Assembly: GCA_963668595.1 (NCBI GenBank)
Contig: OY764876.1
Coordinates: 310,001 to 374,000, forward strand
Length of the DNA stretch: 64,000 nt
Direction of reading: 5' to 3'
From: GWE2-42-39 sp963668595
GTDB taxonomy: Bacteria; Bacteroidota; Bacteroidia; Bacteroidales; Prolixibacteraceae
This document shows, piece by piece, positions 7,632 to 16,227 of this stretch (within the stretch, counting starts at the first letter, position 1; each line of letters begins with the position of its first letter). The notes below the pieces were generated by a model. It ran no database searches. It saw only the letters and a program-made list of their open reading frames with translations, and was not told the origin of the DNA. A program made the translations under genes and the position numbers.

Positions 7632-8108
7632 AAAAGCTAAAAGCTTCAAGATTTTAGCTCCAAGTATTAAAACAGGAACGTATAACACAAAACCGAAGGA
7701 TATGAGAAACTTTAAAGAATTAAAAGTCTGGCAAAAAGGGATAAGTTTGGTCGTTGATATTTACAAATTGACAAAGTCTTTTCCCTCGGATGAATTATAT
7801 GGCCTAACCAGCCAAATGAGGCGTTCTGCTATCTCAGTTCCGTCAAATATTGCAGAAGGTTCGGGGAGAAATTCCGATAAGGAACTAAATCGTTTTTTAG
7901 ACATATCTCTTGGTTCTTCTTTCGAATTGGAAACGCAGATAATTATTGCTTCCAAATTGCAATATCTGTCCGATGAAGAGTTTGATAACTTAATGCTTTC
8001 AGTTCAGGAAGAACAAAAAATGCTTTCAGGTTTGCAGAAAAGCATTAATGCCCAGAATTAGTATCAGAACCAATCTTGAAGCTTGTGGCTAGAGACTTAT
8101 AGCTAAAA
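7632..8108. repeat. Guest cassette with AGCTTCAAGATT inverted tags around four-helix-bundle gene 2
   Basis: AGCTTCAAGATT (7642-7653) and its complement AATCTTGAAGCT (8072-8083) form a perfect 12-bp inverted repeat; a second pair, TTTTAGCT (7652-7659) and AGCTAAAA (8101-8108), lies next to it. They bracket the gene at 7702-8061. Confidence 0.55.
7702..8061 (+). CDS. Four-helix bundle protein (S23/bIVP, TIGR02436 family), copy 2
   Basis: A 119-residue protein sharing the layout of the gene at 6101: FKELKVWQKG, SQMRRSAISVPSNIAEGSGR and RFLDISLGSSFELETQI. By eye only about half of the residues match, so it is not a recent duplicate, and the flanking tags are different in sequence. It sits between the two permease genes, co-directional. 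Function unknown; a nucleic acid-binding helical bundle is the family expectation. Confidence 0.85.
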   Translation: MRNFKELKVWQKGISLVVDIYKLTKSFPSDELYGLTSQMRRSAISVPSNIAEGSGRNSDKELNRFLDISLGSSFELETQIIIASKLQYLSDEEFDNLMLSVQEEQKMLSGLQKSINAQN

Positions 8109-8112
8109 TAAC

Positions 8113-9231
8113 ATGAGAACAATCCTTTATATATTACAGAAAGAATTCATCCAGATATTGCGGAATAAGACCATTTTGCGGATGATTCTCATTCTCCCGG
8201 TTATGCAGATGCTGATTCTGGTATTTGCGGCGACCAACGATTTAAAAACGGTAAACGTGTATGTGGTCGATAAAGACTTGTCAACAGCCTCGCGCAAGAT
8301 GATCGACAAGTTTGAAGCATCGCCGTTTTTCCGTATTCGTGAAACCGGTTTTTCCGACGATCAGGCCGAAGACGCCCTGAAGCGCGAAAACGTGGATCTG
8401 GTTATTTCTATTCCCCAAAAATTTGAAGCCGACCTGCGTCGCGACGACAAGGCCGAAGTGCAACTCCTGATTAATGCCATCAACCAGAGCAAGGCCGAAC
8501 TTATTTACAATTACTCCGGAAATATTTTGCAGGGTTTTAACCGCAACCTGATTGCTGATTGGAAAGGCTTGCCCGAGTTTAATCCGCCAAAAAAAATTAC
8601 GGTGAATCAGAATTTCTGGTTCAATGCTGAGTTGGATTACAAGTGGTATATGGCGCCGGGCATTTTGTCGATACTGGTAACCATTGTCGGGATGTTTCTT
8701 TCGGGGATGAACCTGGTTCGGGAAAAAGAACTTGGCACCACCGAGCAGCTTAATGTGACGCCAATTAAAAAGTATCAGTTCATATTGGGCAAGCTCATCC
8801 CGTTTGTGTTTATCGCCCTGTTCGACCTGGCTTTCGGGCTGGTCATTGCCCGTTTTGTGTTCGATTTGCCAATTGTTGGGAACCTGCCTTTGTTGTTTGG
8901 TTTTGCCACGCTTTACCTGATTGGCGCACTGGGACTGGGTTTGTTCATCTCTACTTTGGCCGATACGCAGCAACAGGTAATGTTTGTAAGCTATTTTTTC
9001 CTGATGATTTTTATCCTGATGGGCGGCGTTTTTACTGCCGTGGAAAATATGCCTGCACTGGCGCAAAAGTTCGACCATTTAAACCCGATTTACTATTTTA
9101 TACGAATCATGCGGAATGTTATTCTGAAAGGTTCCGGCTTCATGGATTTGCTTCCTGAATTTATTTCCCTCTCGGTAATTGGGGTAACTTTTTTGAGTCT
9201 GGCCATTTGGCGCTACCGAAAAACGACTTGA
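8113..9231 (+). CDS. ABC-2 type permease, second subunit (YhhJ/YbhR-like)
   Basis: A 372-residue inner membrane protein with one N-terminal TM (about 20-40), a periplasmic domain (about 42-180) and a C-terminal five-TM block. LVREKELGTTEQLNVTPI is the conserved cytoplasmic loop, and GGVFTAVENMPALAQ matches the re-entrant region seen in the first permease. Last gene of the exporter operon. GC is slightly higher than in the guest genes next to it. Confidence 0.88.
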   Translation: MRTILYILQKEFIQILRNKTILRMILILPVMQMLILVFAATNDLKTVNVYVVDKDLSTASRKMIDKFEASPFFRIRETGFSDDQAEDALKRENVDLVISIPQKFEADLRRDDKAEVQLLINAINQSKAELIYNYSGNILQGFNRNLIADWKGLPEFNPPKKITVNQNFWFNAELDYKWYMAPGILSILVTIVGMFLSGMNLVREKELGTTEQLNVTPIKKYQFILGKLIPFVFIALFDLAFGLVIARFVFDLPIVGNLPLLFGFATLYLIGALGLGLFISTLADTQQQVMFVSYFFLMIFILMGGVFTAVENMPALAQKFDHLNPIYYFIRIMRNVILKGSGFMDLLPEFISLSVIGVTFLSLAIWRYRKTT

Positions 9232-9385
9232 TGTCTGCTTTCGCCGGTAAAAATCGGCTGGTAATGGAAAACCGGAAAAGGAAACCAGATGTGAATTCTA
9301 TTTTTGAACCGAAAACAGAAACAATTGAAACTCGTTGACGAACGATACTGAAAACAGAAAACAAACAGGATTTTGCCTTAAAGCC

Positions 9386-9961
9386 ATGAAGCAAAAAAGT
9401 TCATCAACAAAAAAACTGCTTGCCATGTTACTCGTACTTTTTAGTAGCATGGCGGCATACTCTCAATCGCGACATACACTTACCAACGATGATTTCGTTC
9501 CCTGGACTACAGGTGGCTTTTATGGTTCTTTTGATTATTCGTGGAGCAGTGCAGGTGATCTCGAATTTTCAGTAAATAAAATTAATGCCATGCTTTTGCC
9601 TAATCATCATTGGGGAATTGGTGCTGCTTTTTCGAGTGTAAATCAAAATAAATTAAATCACTGCGGAATAAATGAGCTTTATTATGGCGGTCCTCAGGTC
9701 GAGTATTTGATGGGATCTCATCGTTTGATTTCTCCGTCTTTTTTTATGTGTACAGGTTTGGCCTATTGCAGCGACTGTACAAAAAGAGAGCGAATACTTA
9801 CTTTTGCAGAACCAGGGGCCAGATTGTGGCTCAATATTGCTTCATTTATGCGTATTTCAATCAATGCCAGTTTTCGCTTTTTTCAGCAAAAACAGAATCT
9901 GAGCATGGATGAAGTGAATGGATTCAGCTATGGTTTTTCAATCGCTTACGGAAAATTTTAG
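9386..9961 (+). CDS. Hypothetical secreted protein, possible small outer membrane barrel
   Basis: ATG at 9386 is preferred over 9335 since it opens a signal peptide (MKQKSSSTKKLLAMLLVLFSSM, cleavage near AYSQ). The 191-residue product alternates aromatic and polar residues (GGFYGSFDYSWSS, SFMRISINASFRFF) and ends YGFSIAYGKF, with a terminal phenylalanine, as in beta-barrels inserted in the outer membrane. I do not recognise a named family. It ends 4 bp inside the convergent FMN-binding gene. Confidence 0.6.
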   Translation: MKQKSSSTKKLLAMLLVLFSSMAAYSQSRHTLTNDDFVPWTTGGFYGSFDYSWSSAGDLEFSVNKINAMLLPNHHWGIGAAFSSVNQNKLNHCGINELYYGGPQVEYLMGSHRLISPSFFMCTGLAYCSDCTKRERILTFAEPGARLWLNIASFMRISINASFRFFQQKQNLSMDEVNGFSYGFSIAYGKF

Positions 9962-10470
9962 AGCTGTCCTGAATTTTTTACTGCATTCCAGAAAGCCAGT
10001 TTAAAACGATAGAGCGAATAAGTTGCTCCGCTTACCGCGTCAATCTGGTCGAGGTTTTGCTTCTGCAACATGGATTTTTCGTAAACAGGATAAGCGATAG
10101 CAGGAGTGGTTCCCGAAACTTTCATTTTTGCACAATACGCTTTATCTTCTTGTTTACCATGTCCATCCGGATGAATTTCATTGTAGTCAAGCGAAATAAT
10201 TTTCCCGTTTTTTACTTCGAATGAAATAATGTGTTTGTACTGGTAATCGTCGGCAGGTGTTTCGCCGCGGTATTTCCCATCCTTCAGGTTTACTGGCGAG
10301 CAAGGGAAATCATATTTTTTGCAAACCAACCCGATTTTCGTTTTTACGGTATCGATTTGCGATCGTTCAACTGTCCAGTGCAGTTCGGTTAAAATCTTGT
10401 CTAGATCATGTTGCTGGGCAAATGCAAAGCTTGAAATGAGCAGTATGGCGAAGGTGATAATTTGTTTCAT
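9958..10470 (-). CDS. FMN-binding domain protein
   Basis: A 170-residue exported protein (signal peptide 1-18, MKQIITFAILLISSFAFA). The motif DAVSGATYS at 144-152 matches the S(T)GAT covalent FMN attachment site of NqrC/RnfG-type FMN_bind domains, where the threonine is flavinylated by ApbE. The domain has YRGETPADDYQYKHIISFEV ahead of it. It probably acts as a periplasmic one- or two-electron flavin carrier; its redox partner is not encoded nearby. Confidence 0.75.
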   Translation of the reverse strand: MKQIITFAILLISSFAFAQQHDLDKILTELHWTVERSQIDTVKTKIGLVCKKYDFPCSPVNLKDGKYRGETPADDYQYKHIISFEVKNGKIISLDYNEIHPDGHGKQEDKAYCAKMKVSGTTPAIAYPVYEKSMLQKQNLDQIDAVSGATYSLYRFKLAFWNAVKNSGQL

Positions 10471-10530
10471 TGTTTCTGGTTTTTGTTTTTAAAATTGGCT
10501 CGCGACTACTTTCTTGAATAACTGTTTTTA

Positions 10531-10560
10531 TTGACGATCTGATTTCTTTTTCTACTTTTG
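10531..10560 (+). promoter_or_regulatory. Bacteroidota-type promoter
   Basis: TTGAC at 10531-10535 and TACTTTTG at 10553-10560 match the -33 and -7 (TAnnTTTG) boxes used by the primary sigma factor of Bacteroidota, with 19 bp between TTG and TA. It stands 25 bp ahead of the ATG at 10585. Confidence 0.55.
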
Positions 10561-10584
10561 GAACTCCAATTAAACAGATAAATC

Positions 10585-12219
10585 ATGAAGGCTTCGCTTT
10601 TTACATTTATATTGACAGTTGTTTTAGCTCTTACCCTTAATGCACAGCGGGAAAAAACGCAGGGGGCATCGGCTCCTCCCTTGGTTGTTGTAATTAATGT
10701 TGAGCAAATGCGTACCGATTATATTACTCGCTATTGGGAAAAATTTCAGTCTGACGGATTCAAACGATTGTTTTCGGAAGGTGCAGTTTGTGCCAATGTA
10801 CAACTTGATTTGCACGTGCAAAAGTTGTCAACCGGTGCTGCAACCTGGTTCTCGGGTGTTTATCCATCAATTCATGGCATTGTAAACGATAGTTGGTACG
10901 ACCGACTGAAACAAGCTCCTGTTGATTGCGTCAATGATAGTTATTACATCACAGTAGGTAGTGACTCGAAAGAGGGAGAGCGTTCTGCCGTAAAATTATT
11001 GAGCCCGACACTGGGCGATATGATGAAGTTGAGCACGAATAATCAATCGAAAGTGTATAGTGTCGGATTGAACGATGTTAGTGCTATCTTTTCTGCTGGA
11101 CATGCTGCGAATGCTGCATTCTGGTTCGACACAACGAACGGCAATATGATTTCAAGTTCGTATTATCTCGATGTTTTTCCCGAGTGGGTTCGTTTGTTCA
11201 ACGAGAAGAAATTTGCAGGCTTATATACCTCGCGCGAGTGGACTCCTTTGTTGCCGGTGAATAGTTATACCGAAAGTATGCCCGATGAGTATGTGTTGGA
11301 AAAAGGCTATTACGGACGCTGGAATACTTTTCCGTACAGCATGAAAAAATTACACGGACGGGCAGAGAGTTATAAGTTTCTGAAAACAACTCCTTTCGGA
11401 AATACAATGGTGAAGGATTTTGCATTGGCTTTGCTGGAGGCTGAGGGATTGGGAACTGATAAGGTGCCTGATTTGCTTTGTGTGAATTTTAGTTCGATGG
11501 ATTATGAAAATGCTTCATTTGGCCCAAATTCAGTAGAAATGGAAGATATTTATCTTCGTTTGGATCAGGAAATCGGGCATTTGCTGAATTATTTGGATAA
11601 GAAAATTGGAAAGGGCAATGCGTTGGTGGTGCTTAGTTCTACCAATTCGTCGAATTACCCGGCTACTTATTTGAAAGAAGATTTTAACATGCCAGTGGGA
11701 GAGGTCTCTCCTGAAAATATTGTTGCCTTGCTGAAATCATTCCTCAATATCACTTACGGGCAGGGCGATTGGATTGAACATGATGCTGATCAGCAGTTTT
11801 ATTTTAATCGCGACCTGATTGAGAAACGACAACTTTCGCTGATCGATGTACAACGAAAATCAGCTACATTTATCAATCAGTTCGAAGGTGTGAAAATTGC
11901 ACTGCCTGGCTTGGTTTTCGAGGGTGGCGACCATGTGCGTAGCCAGTTAGCACCTATTTCCAATTCGTTCAATTTTAAACGTTCCGGCGATGTATTATAT
12001 ACATTCGAAGATGGTTGGGTGCCGGTGTATAAATTTAAACGAACGGTTTATAACGATAATTCGCATATTCCTTTGGTTTGGTTTGGAAATCAGGTGAGAC
12101 GAATAAATGTCCGTGGTAAGAAATCTGTGGAAGACATTGTTCCAACGATTCTCGAAATATTGAATATTCCTGTTCCCGACCAATGTGAAGGAAACATCAT
12201 GGAAGAAATACTCTGGTAA
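10585..12219 (+). CDS. Alkaline phosphatase-fold protein, predicted inactive (PafA-like)
   Basis: A 544-residue secreted protein (signal peptide 1-20, LTLNAQ) with the fold signature of type I phosphodiesterase/PafA phosphatases: VYPSIHGIVNDSWYD, VPDLLCVNFSS, SGDVLYTFEDGW and SHIPLVWFG. The positions that normally hold metal ligands and the nucleophile look replaced: VEQMRTDY where DQMRxDY is usual (Glu40), LSTGAATW where T-APGHAT is usual, MDYENA where DxxxH is usual, and LSSTNSSN where DH is usual. Only the histidine of SHIPL seems kept. It may be a pseudoenzyme or binding protein. Confidence 0.75.
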   Translation: MKASLFTFILTVVLALTLNAQREKTQGASAPPLVVVINVEQMRTDYITRYWEKFQSDGFKRLFSEGAVCANVQLDLHVQKLSTGAATWFSGVYPSIHGIVNDSWYDRLKQAPVDCVNDSYYITVGSDSKEGERSAVKLLSPTLGDMMKLSTNNQSKVYSVGLNDVSAIFSAGHAANAAFWFDTTNGNMISSSYYLDVFPEWVRLFNEKKFAGLYTSREWTPLLPVNSYTESMPDEYVLEKGYYGRWNTFPYSMKKLHGRAESYKFLKTTPFGNTMVKDFALALLEAEGLGTDKVPDLLCVNFSSMDYENASFGPNSVEMEDIYLRLDQEIGHLLNYLDKKIGKGNALVVLSSTNSSNYPATYLKEDFNMPVGEVSPENIVALLKSFLNITYGQGDWIEHDADQQFYFNRDLIEKRQLSLIDVQRKSATFINQFEGVKIALPGLVFEGGDHVRSQLAPISNSFNFKRSGDVLYTFEDGWVPVYKFKRTVYNDNSHIPLVWFGNQVRRINVRGKKSVEDIVPTILEILNIPVPDQCEGNIMEEILW

Positions 12220-12234
12220 TTCAGAAGCTTGTTG

Positions 12235-13548
12235 TTATTTCCTGCCTTTGTATTGATAGCCTAATTCATTAATGGTTTTCTCAATTGCAGAAAAATCGGG
12301 TTTGCTTGCTTTTACCGAAACTTCAGTTTTGTTTTTGTTTGCTTGAACTTCCTCTATGCCTGGTAATTTCATCAGGTTACGAACAATACTTGCCTCGCAG
12401 TGCGAGCAAGTCATTCCTTCTACTTTCAGTATAATTGCTTGTGCAGGTTGCATTTGTTTTGATTTTTGATAGCGTTGAATAAAATATCCGGCAATAATAG
12501 CTGTTAGCAGGAATATTGCAGAGCCGATTTGCAACCAGGCAGGAAGCATTTCGTGTGACTCATTTCCGTGCATGTGTGTTATTTTCGATAGAATCCATTC
12601 AGGGGGAATGATCCAGTTTGTAAGAATTCCGAATAAAATGGCACCACCAATGATGCTTGAAAGATAAGCTATGAGTGATTTGCGTCCCATCGTTTTTCCA
12701 ATTACAGTAATGGTGGCTACATTGGTTGCAGGCCCTGCCATTAGGAAAACCAGTGCTGCTCCGGGCGATACTCCTTTCATCAGCAAAACTGCTGCAATCG
12801 GTATGGATCCAGTTGCGCAAATGTAAATGGGGATTGATGCGGCAAGGATCAGTAATATTTCAAACAGGCCGTATCCCTGGAACGAGCTAAAAAAGTCATC
12901 GGGAAGAATGACCGAAATCAGTGCTGCAAGCAAAAAGCCCAATATGAGCCATTTGGCAATGTCTTGCAGTAACTCGATGAAAGCATAATTGGCCGCCTGA
13001 AGTAACGATGGTCGTTTGTTGTCGGTGGTTTCATGGCATCCGCAGCTTGAGTCGGAACAGCCTGCCTGGCTTTGTTTGCCTGTGTCGAGCTTTAACCCAG
13101 CAAACCGGGGATCAAGTTTGGGCTTCTGTTTTTCTTTTACATACAAATTGGTGATTATTCCTCCTGCCACACCGGTAATAAAAGCAACCAGCGGGCGCAA
13201 TATGGCAAAAGGCCAGCCAAGCATCGAATAGGTTGCAAATATTGAATCAATCCCAGTTTGAGGTGTCGAAATCAGGAAGGAGTTAGTGGCTCCTTTGGAT
13301 GCACCATTTTTGTAGAATGAAATGCCTGTTGGAATTACTCCACACGAGCAAAGCGGCATCGGAATACCCAGCAATGACGCATTCAATGCTGATCGCGAGT
13401 TCGACTTCCCCAGATACTTTTCGATGTGCTTTTGAGGGAAATAAACTTTTAGCAATCCGGCGAAAATTAATCCAAGCAGAAGCCATGGTGCCATTTCGGC
13501 AAAGAGGTAGGTTAATTCTTTTAAATATGAAAATATATATGTCTGCAT
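12235..13548 (-). CDS. SO_0444/ArsP-like metal efflux permease with C-terminal HMA domain
   Basis: The start at 13548 (MQTYIFSYLKELTYLF) is favoured over 13683 because the extra N-terminus is unlike the family. The 437-residue protein has two blocks of TM helices with the family motif PLCSCGVIPTG, a Cys/His loop CSDSSCGCHE around residue 170, the second block with GPATNVATI, and a C-terminal heavy-metal-associated domain with GMTCSHCEAS. Related permeases export Cu/Zn or arsenicals. A fused HMA domain would capture soft metal ions in the cytosol. Confidence 0.8.
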   Translation of the reverse strand: MQTYIFSYLKELTYLFAEMAPWLLLGLIFAGLLKVYFPQKHIEKYLGKSNSRSALNASLLGIPMPLCSCGVIPTGISFYKNGASKGATNSFLISTPQTGIDSIFATYSMLGWPFAILRPLVAFITGVAGGIITNLYVKEKQKPKLDPRFAGLKLDTGKQSQAGCSDSSCGCHETTDNKRPSLLQAANYAFIELLQDIAKWLILGFLLAALISVILPDDFFSSFQGYGLFEILLILAASIPIYICATGSIPIAAVLLMKGVSPGAALVFLMAGPATNVATITVIGKTMGRKSLIAYLSSIIGGAILFGILTNWIIPPEWILSKITHMHGNESHEMLPAWLQIGSAIFLLTAIIAGYFIQRYQKSKQMQPAQAIILKVEGMTCSHCEASIVRNLMKLPGIEEVQANKNKTEVSVKASKPDFSAIEKTINELGYQYKGRK

Positions 13549-13716
13549 AAGTATATTTTTATGAGGCGAATTTATAAATAAAAAAGATATTTGAGTATTA
13601 ATTTTGTTGACCATGTTCTGTGCGTTGCTGAAAATGAATTGATCTGATAAAACATCTGTTAAGTTCAGGTGTGCCGAGATCATATTTTATTTTCTTTGTA
13701 AAAAATGATATGAATT

Positions 13717-14007
13717 ATGTCGATAGTTTTAGGATTAATGGTTGCCGGGATTTTTATTGGATATTTTCTTCGCAGAAATGAAAAAATACTTCGGATAAAT
13801 GAGAAATTGGTGAGCGGAGCAATTTATCTGCTTTTGTTTTTCCTTGGTATTATGGTTGGAACGAATAAACAGGTGTTGAATCATTTCGACACATTGGGCA
13901 TGCAGGCGCTGATAATTACGTTGGGATCGGTAAGCGGCAGTGTGTTGGCAGCATGGGGCATTTTTCATTTTTTCTTCAACACTGAAAAAAAGACTCATGA
14001 AGAATAG
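13717..14007 (+). CDS. LysO family transporter, N-terminal half
   Basis: A 96-residue membrane protein with three TM helices (about 3-20, 33-50, 60-85) matching the first half of LysO/YbjE (DUF340): GIFIGYFLRR, LFFLGIMVGTNK. LysO exports lysine and toxic lysine analogues. The second half is encoded by the next gene, which overlaps this one by 11 bp in another frame, so the transporter is made as two chains. Confidence 0.75.
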   Translation: MSIVLGLMVAGIFIGYFLRRNEKILRINEKLVSGAIYLLLFFLGIMVGTNKQVLNHFDTLGMQALIITLGSVSGSVLAAWGIFHFFFNTEKKTHEE

Positions 14008-14596
14008 CTTGTTCATTGTTTTGTGTTTCGCTGTTGGGGTTTTGTTTGGGCTTTCCGATTATGTTCCCATTCAATTTGTTGAAGGAAACTGGAGCCAGAT
14101 TGCCTTGTATGTGTTGATGTTTTTGATCGGCATCACAATCGGGAGCGATAAAAAGTCGATTGAAATGTTGAAGCAAATCAATTTTCGCATTTTTCTTATT
14201 CCTTTTGGAGTAATTGCTGGCACTTTTATTGGCTCTGTGCTGGTTTCGTTTTTGCTGGATGGAATTTCGGTTCGCGAAGCCGCTGCGGTGGGAGCGGGCT
14301 ATGGCTATTATAGCTTGTCAAGTATTTTTATTACTGAAATGCATAGCGAAGAGCTTGGTGTTGTTGCTTTGTTAAGTAATATTATGCGCGAAATAACAAC
14401 TTTGTTGGCAACTCCGCTATTGGTAAAATATTTCGGCAAATTGGCCGGTATTTTTTCGGGCGGAGCAACATCAATGGACACAACTTTACCGGTAATTGTA
14501 CGCTATAGCGGAAAAGAATATGCAATGATTTCTGTTTTTAGTGGCATTATTCTAACCATATTGGTTCCGTTTGTGGTTAGTTTTTTCTTGTCCTGA
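13997..14596 (+). CDS. lysO: LysO family lysine exporter, C-terminal half
   Basis: A 199-residue polytopic protein; start ATG 13997 lies inside the end of the N-terminal-half gene. Visible family motifs are MFLIGITIGSDK, GAGYGYYSLSSIFI and MDTTLPVIVRYSG, with about six TM helices. In single-chain LysO these follow the first three helices. Predicted to form the exporter with the upstream small subunit. A terminator at 14605 follows. Confidence 0.78.
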   Translation: MKNSLFIVLCFAVGVLFGLSDYVPIQFVEGNWSQIALYVLMFLIGITIGSDKKSIEMLKQINFRIFLIPFGVIAGTFIGSVLVSFLLDGISVREAAAVGAGYGYYSLSSIFITEMHSEELGVVALLSNIMREITTLLATPLLVKYFGKLAGIFSGGATSMDTTLPVIVRYSGKEYAMISVFSGIILTILVPFVVSFFLS

Positions 14597-14604
14597 GAAA
14601 AAAG

Positions 14605-14640
14605 AAAACCCGGAAAATCAATCTGAAGTCCCGGGTTTTT
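14605..14640. terminator. Bidirectional intrinsic terminator between lysO and proS
   Basis: AAAACCCGG pairs with CCGGGTTTT around a 17-nt loop; T runs on one side and A runs on the other let it serve both convergent genes. Confidence 0.7.
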
Positions 14641-14660
14641 GTTATCGATTAGTTGTCTTT

Positions 14661-16136
14661 CTAATATGCAATTGCAAATAATACGCGTCCTTGTGATGGT
14701 TTTCCCGAATAGAAACAGGTTCCGGTTTCTTCTTCCCGGTCAAACGGAATACAGCGAATTGTCGCTTTGGTTTCTTCCTTAATTTTTTGCTCTGTTTCCT
14801 TTGTTCCGTCCCAGTGTGCTGAAATGAAACCACCTTTATTTTTTAGTACTTCTTTGAACTCATCGTAGCTATCTACTTTTGTGATCATTTCAGTTCTGAA
14901 ATTCAATGCTTTTGTGAAGATGCTTTCCTGAATGTCATTCAAAAGTTGTTCCACGTACACGTCAACTCCTTCGAGCGAAGTAACTTCTTTGGTAAGCGTG
15001 TCTCGGCGTGCAACTTCTACTGTTCCGTTTTCAATATCGCGTGGACCAACGGCCAAACGAACCGGAACACCTTTTAATTCATATTCAGCAAATTTCCATC
15101 CCGGTTTTTTATTGTCGAGGTAATCGTATTTAACTGAAATCCCTTTTGCTTTCAGCTTTTCTACAATCACATTTACTTTTTCTGAAATAACATTCAGTTG
15201 TTCTTCGTTTTTGTAAATAGGAACAATCACCACTTGTATTGGTGCGAGTTTTGGAGGAAGAACAAGTCCGTTGTCATCGGAGTGTGCCATAATGAGTGCT
15301 CCCATCAAACGAGTTGATACTCCCCATGAAGTAGCCCAAACATATTCTTCTTTCCCTTCTTTATTGGCGAATTTAACATCAAATGCCCGGGCAAAGTTTT
15401 GTCCTAAAAAGTGAGACGTCCCCGATTGCAATGCTTTCCCATCCTGCATTAACGCTTCAATGCAATAGGTATCCAACGCTCCGGCAAAACGTTCATTTTC
15501 CGATTTGGCTCCTTTAACAACAGGCACTGCCATGAATTTCTCTGCAAAATCAGCATATACATTAATCATCTGCATTGTTTCATCCAAAGCTTCCTGTTTG
15601 GTTGCATGCGCGGTATGGCCTTCCTGCCAGAGAAACTCAGCAGTGCGCAAAAATAAACGGGTACGCATTTCCCATCGAACCACATTGGCCCATTGGTTGC
15701 ACAGAATCGGAAGGTCGCGATACGATTGTATCCAGTTTTTATAGGTACTCCAAATAATTGTTTCCGATGTGGGGCGAACAATTAACTCTTCTTCAAGTTT
15801 TGCATCCGGATCAACAATAACTCCTTTTCCATCTGGGTCATTTTTCAGACGATAATGAGTTACAACGGCACATTCTTTTGCAAACCCATCGACATGCGCG
15901 GCTTCTTTGCTGAAAAACGATTTCGGTATGAATAACGGGAAGTATGCATTAACGTGGCCTGTATCTTTAAACATGCGGTCGAGTGCGGCCTGCATTTTTT
16001 CCCAAATAGCATAGCCGTAAGGCTTAATTACCATACAACCACGAACTGCTGAATTCTCTGCTAAATCAGCCTTTACCACCAAATCGTTGTACCATTGCGA
16101 ATAATTTTCGCTGCGTGAAGTCAATTCTTTTGCCAT
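14661..16136 (-). CDS. proS: Prolyl-tRNA synthetase, archaeal/eukaryotic type
   Basis: A 491-residue class II aminoacyl-tRNA synthetase that charges tRNA-Pro. The short form without the bacterial editing insertion is typical of many Bacteroidota. Motif 2 RPTSETIIW.TYKNWIQSYRDLP, FLRTAEFLWQEGHTAH and the motif 3 region SWGVSTRLMGALIMAHSDDNG are visible; the C-terminal anticodon-binding and zinc-like domain ends GRVLFAIAY. Single gene with its own leader. Confidence 0.95.
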   Translation of the reverse strand: MAKELTSRSENYSQWYNDLVVKADLAENSAVRGCMVIKPYGYAIWEKMQAALDRMFKDTGHVNAYFPLFIPKSFFSKEAAHVDGFAKECAVVTHYRLKNDPDGKGVIVDPDAKLEEELIVRPTSETIIWSTYKNWIQSYRDLPILCNQWANVVRWEMRTRLFLRTAEFLWQEGHTAHATKQEALDETMQMINVYADFAEKFMAVPVVKGAKSENERFAGALDTYCIEALMQDGKALQSGTSHFLGQNFARAFDVKFANKEGKEEYVWATSWGVSTRLMGALIMAHSDDNGLVLPPKLAPIQVVIVPIYKNEEQLNVISEKVNVIVEKLKAKGISVKYDYLDNKKPGWKFAEYELKGVPVRLAVGPRDIENGTVEVARRDTLTKEVTSLEGVDVYVEQLLNDIQESIFTKALNFRTEMITKVDSYDEFKEVLKNKGGFISAHWDGTKETEQKIKEETKATIRCIPFDREEETGTCFYSGKPSQGRVLFAIAY

Positions 16137-16227
16137 CTCTGTTTTTTTGGTATGGTATTTGTTTTTTTCTCCTTAGTTTTGAAGCTACAAAGAAAGCAAA
16201 TATTTTAAAAATAGAGGAGGAAGAATT

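Noticed and set aside
8281..9078. 265-codon open frame on the minus strand
   Set aside because: It is the mirror of the second ABC-2 permease; composition (many Gln, His, Asn) and lack of any motif mark it as a shadow frame.
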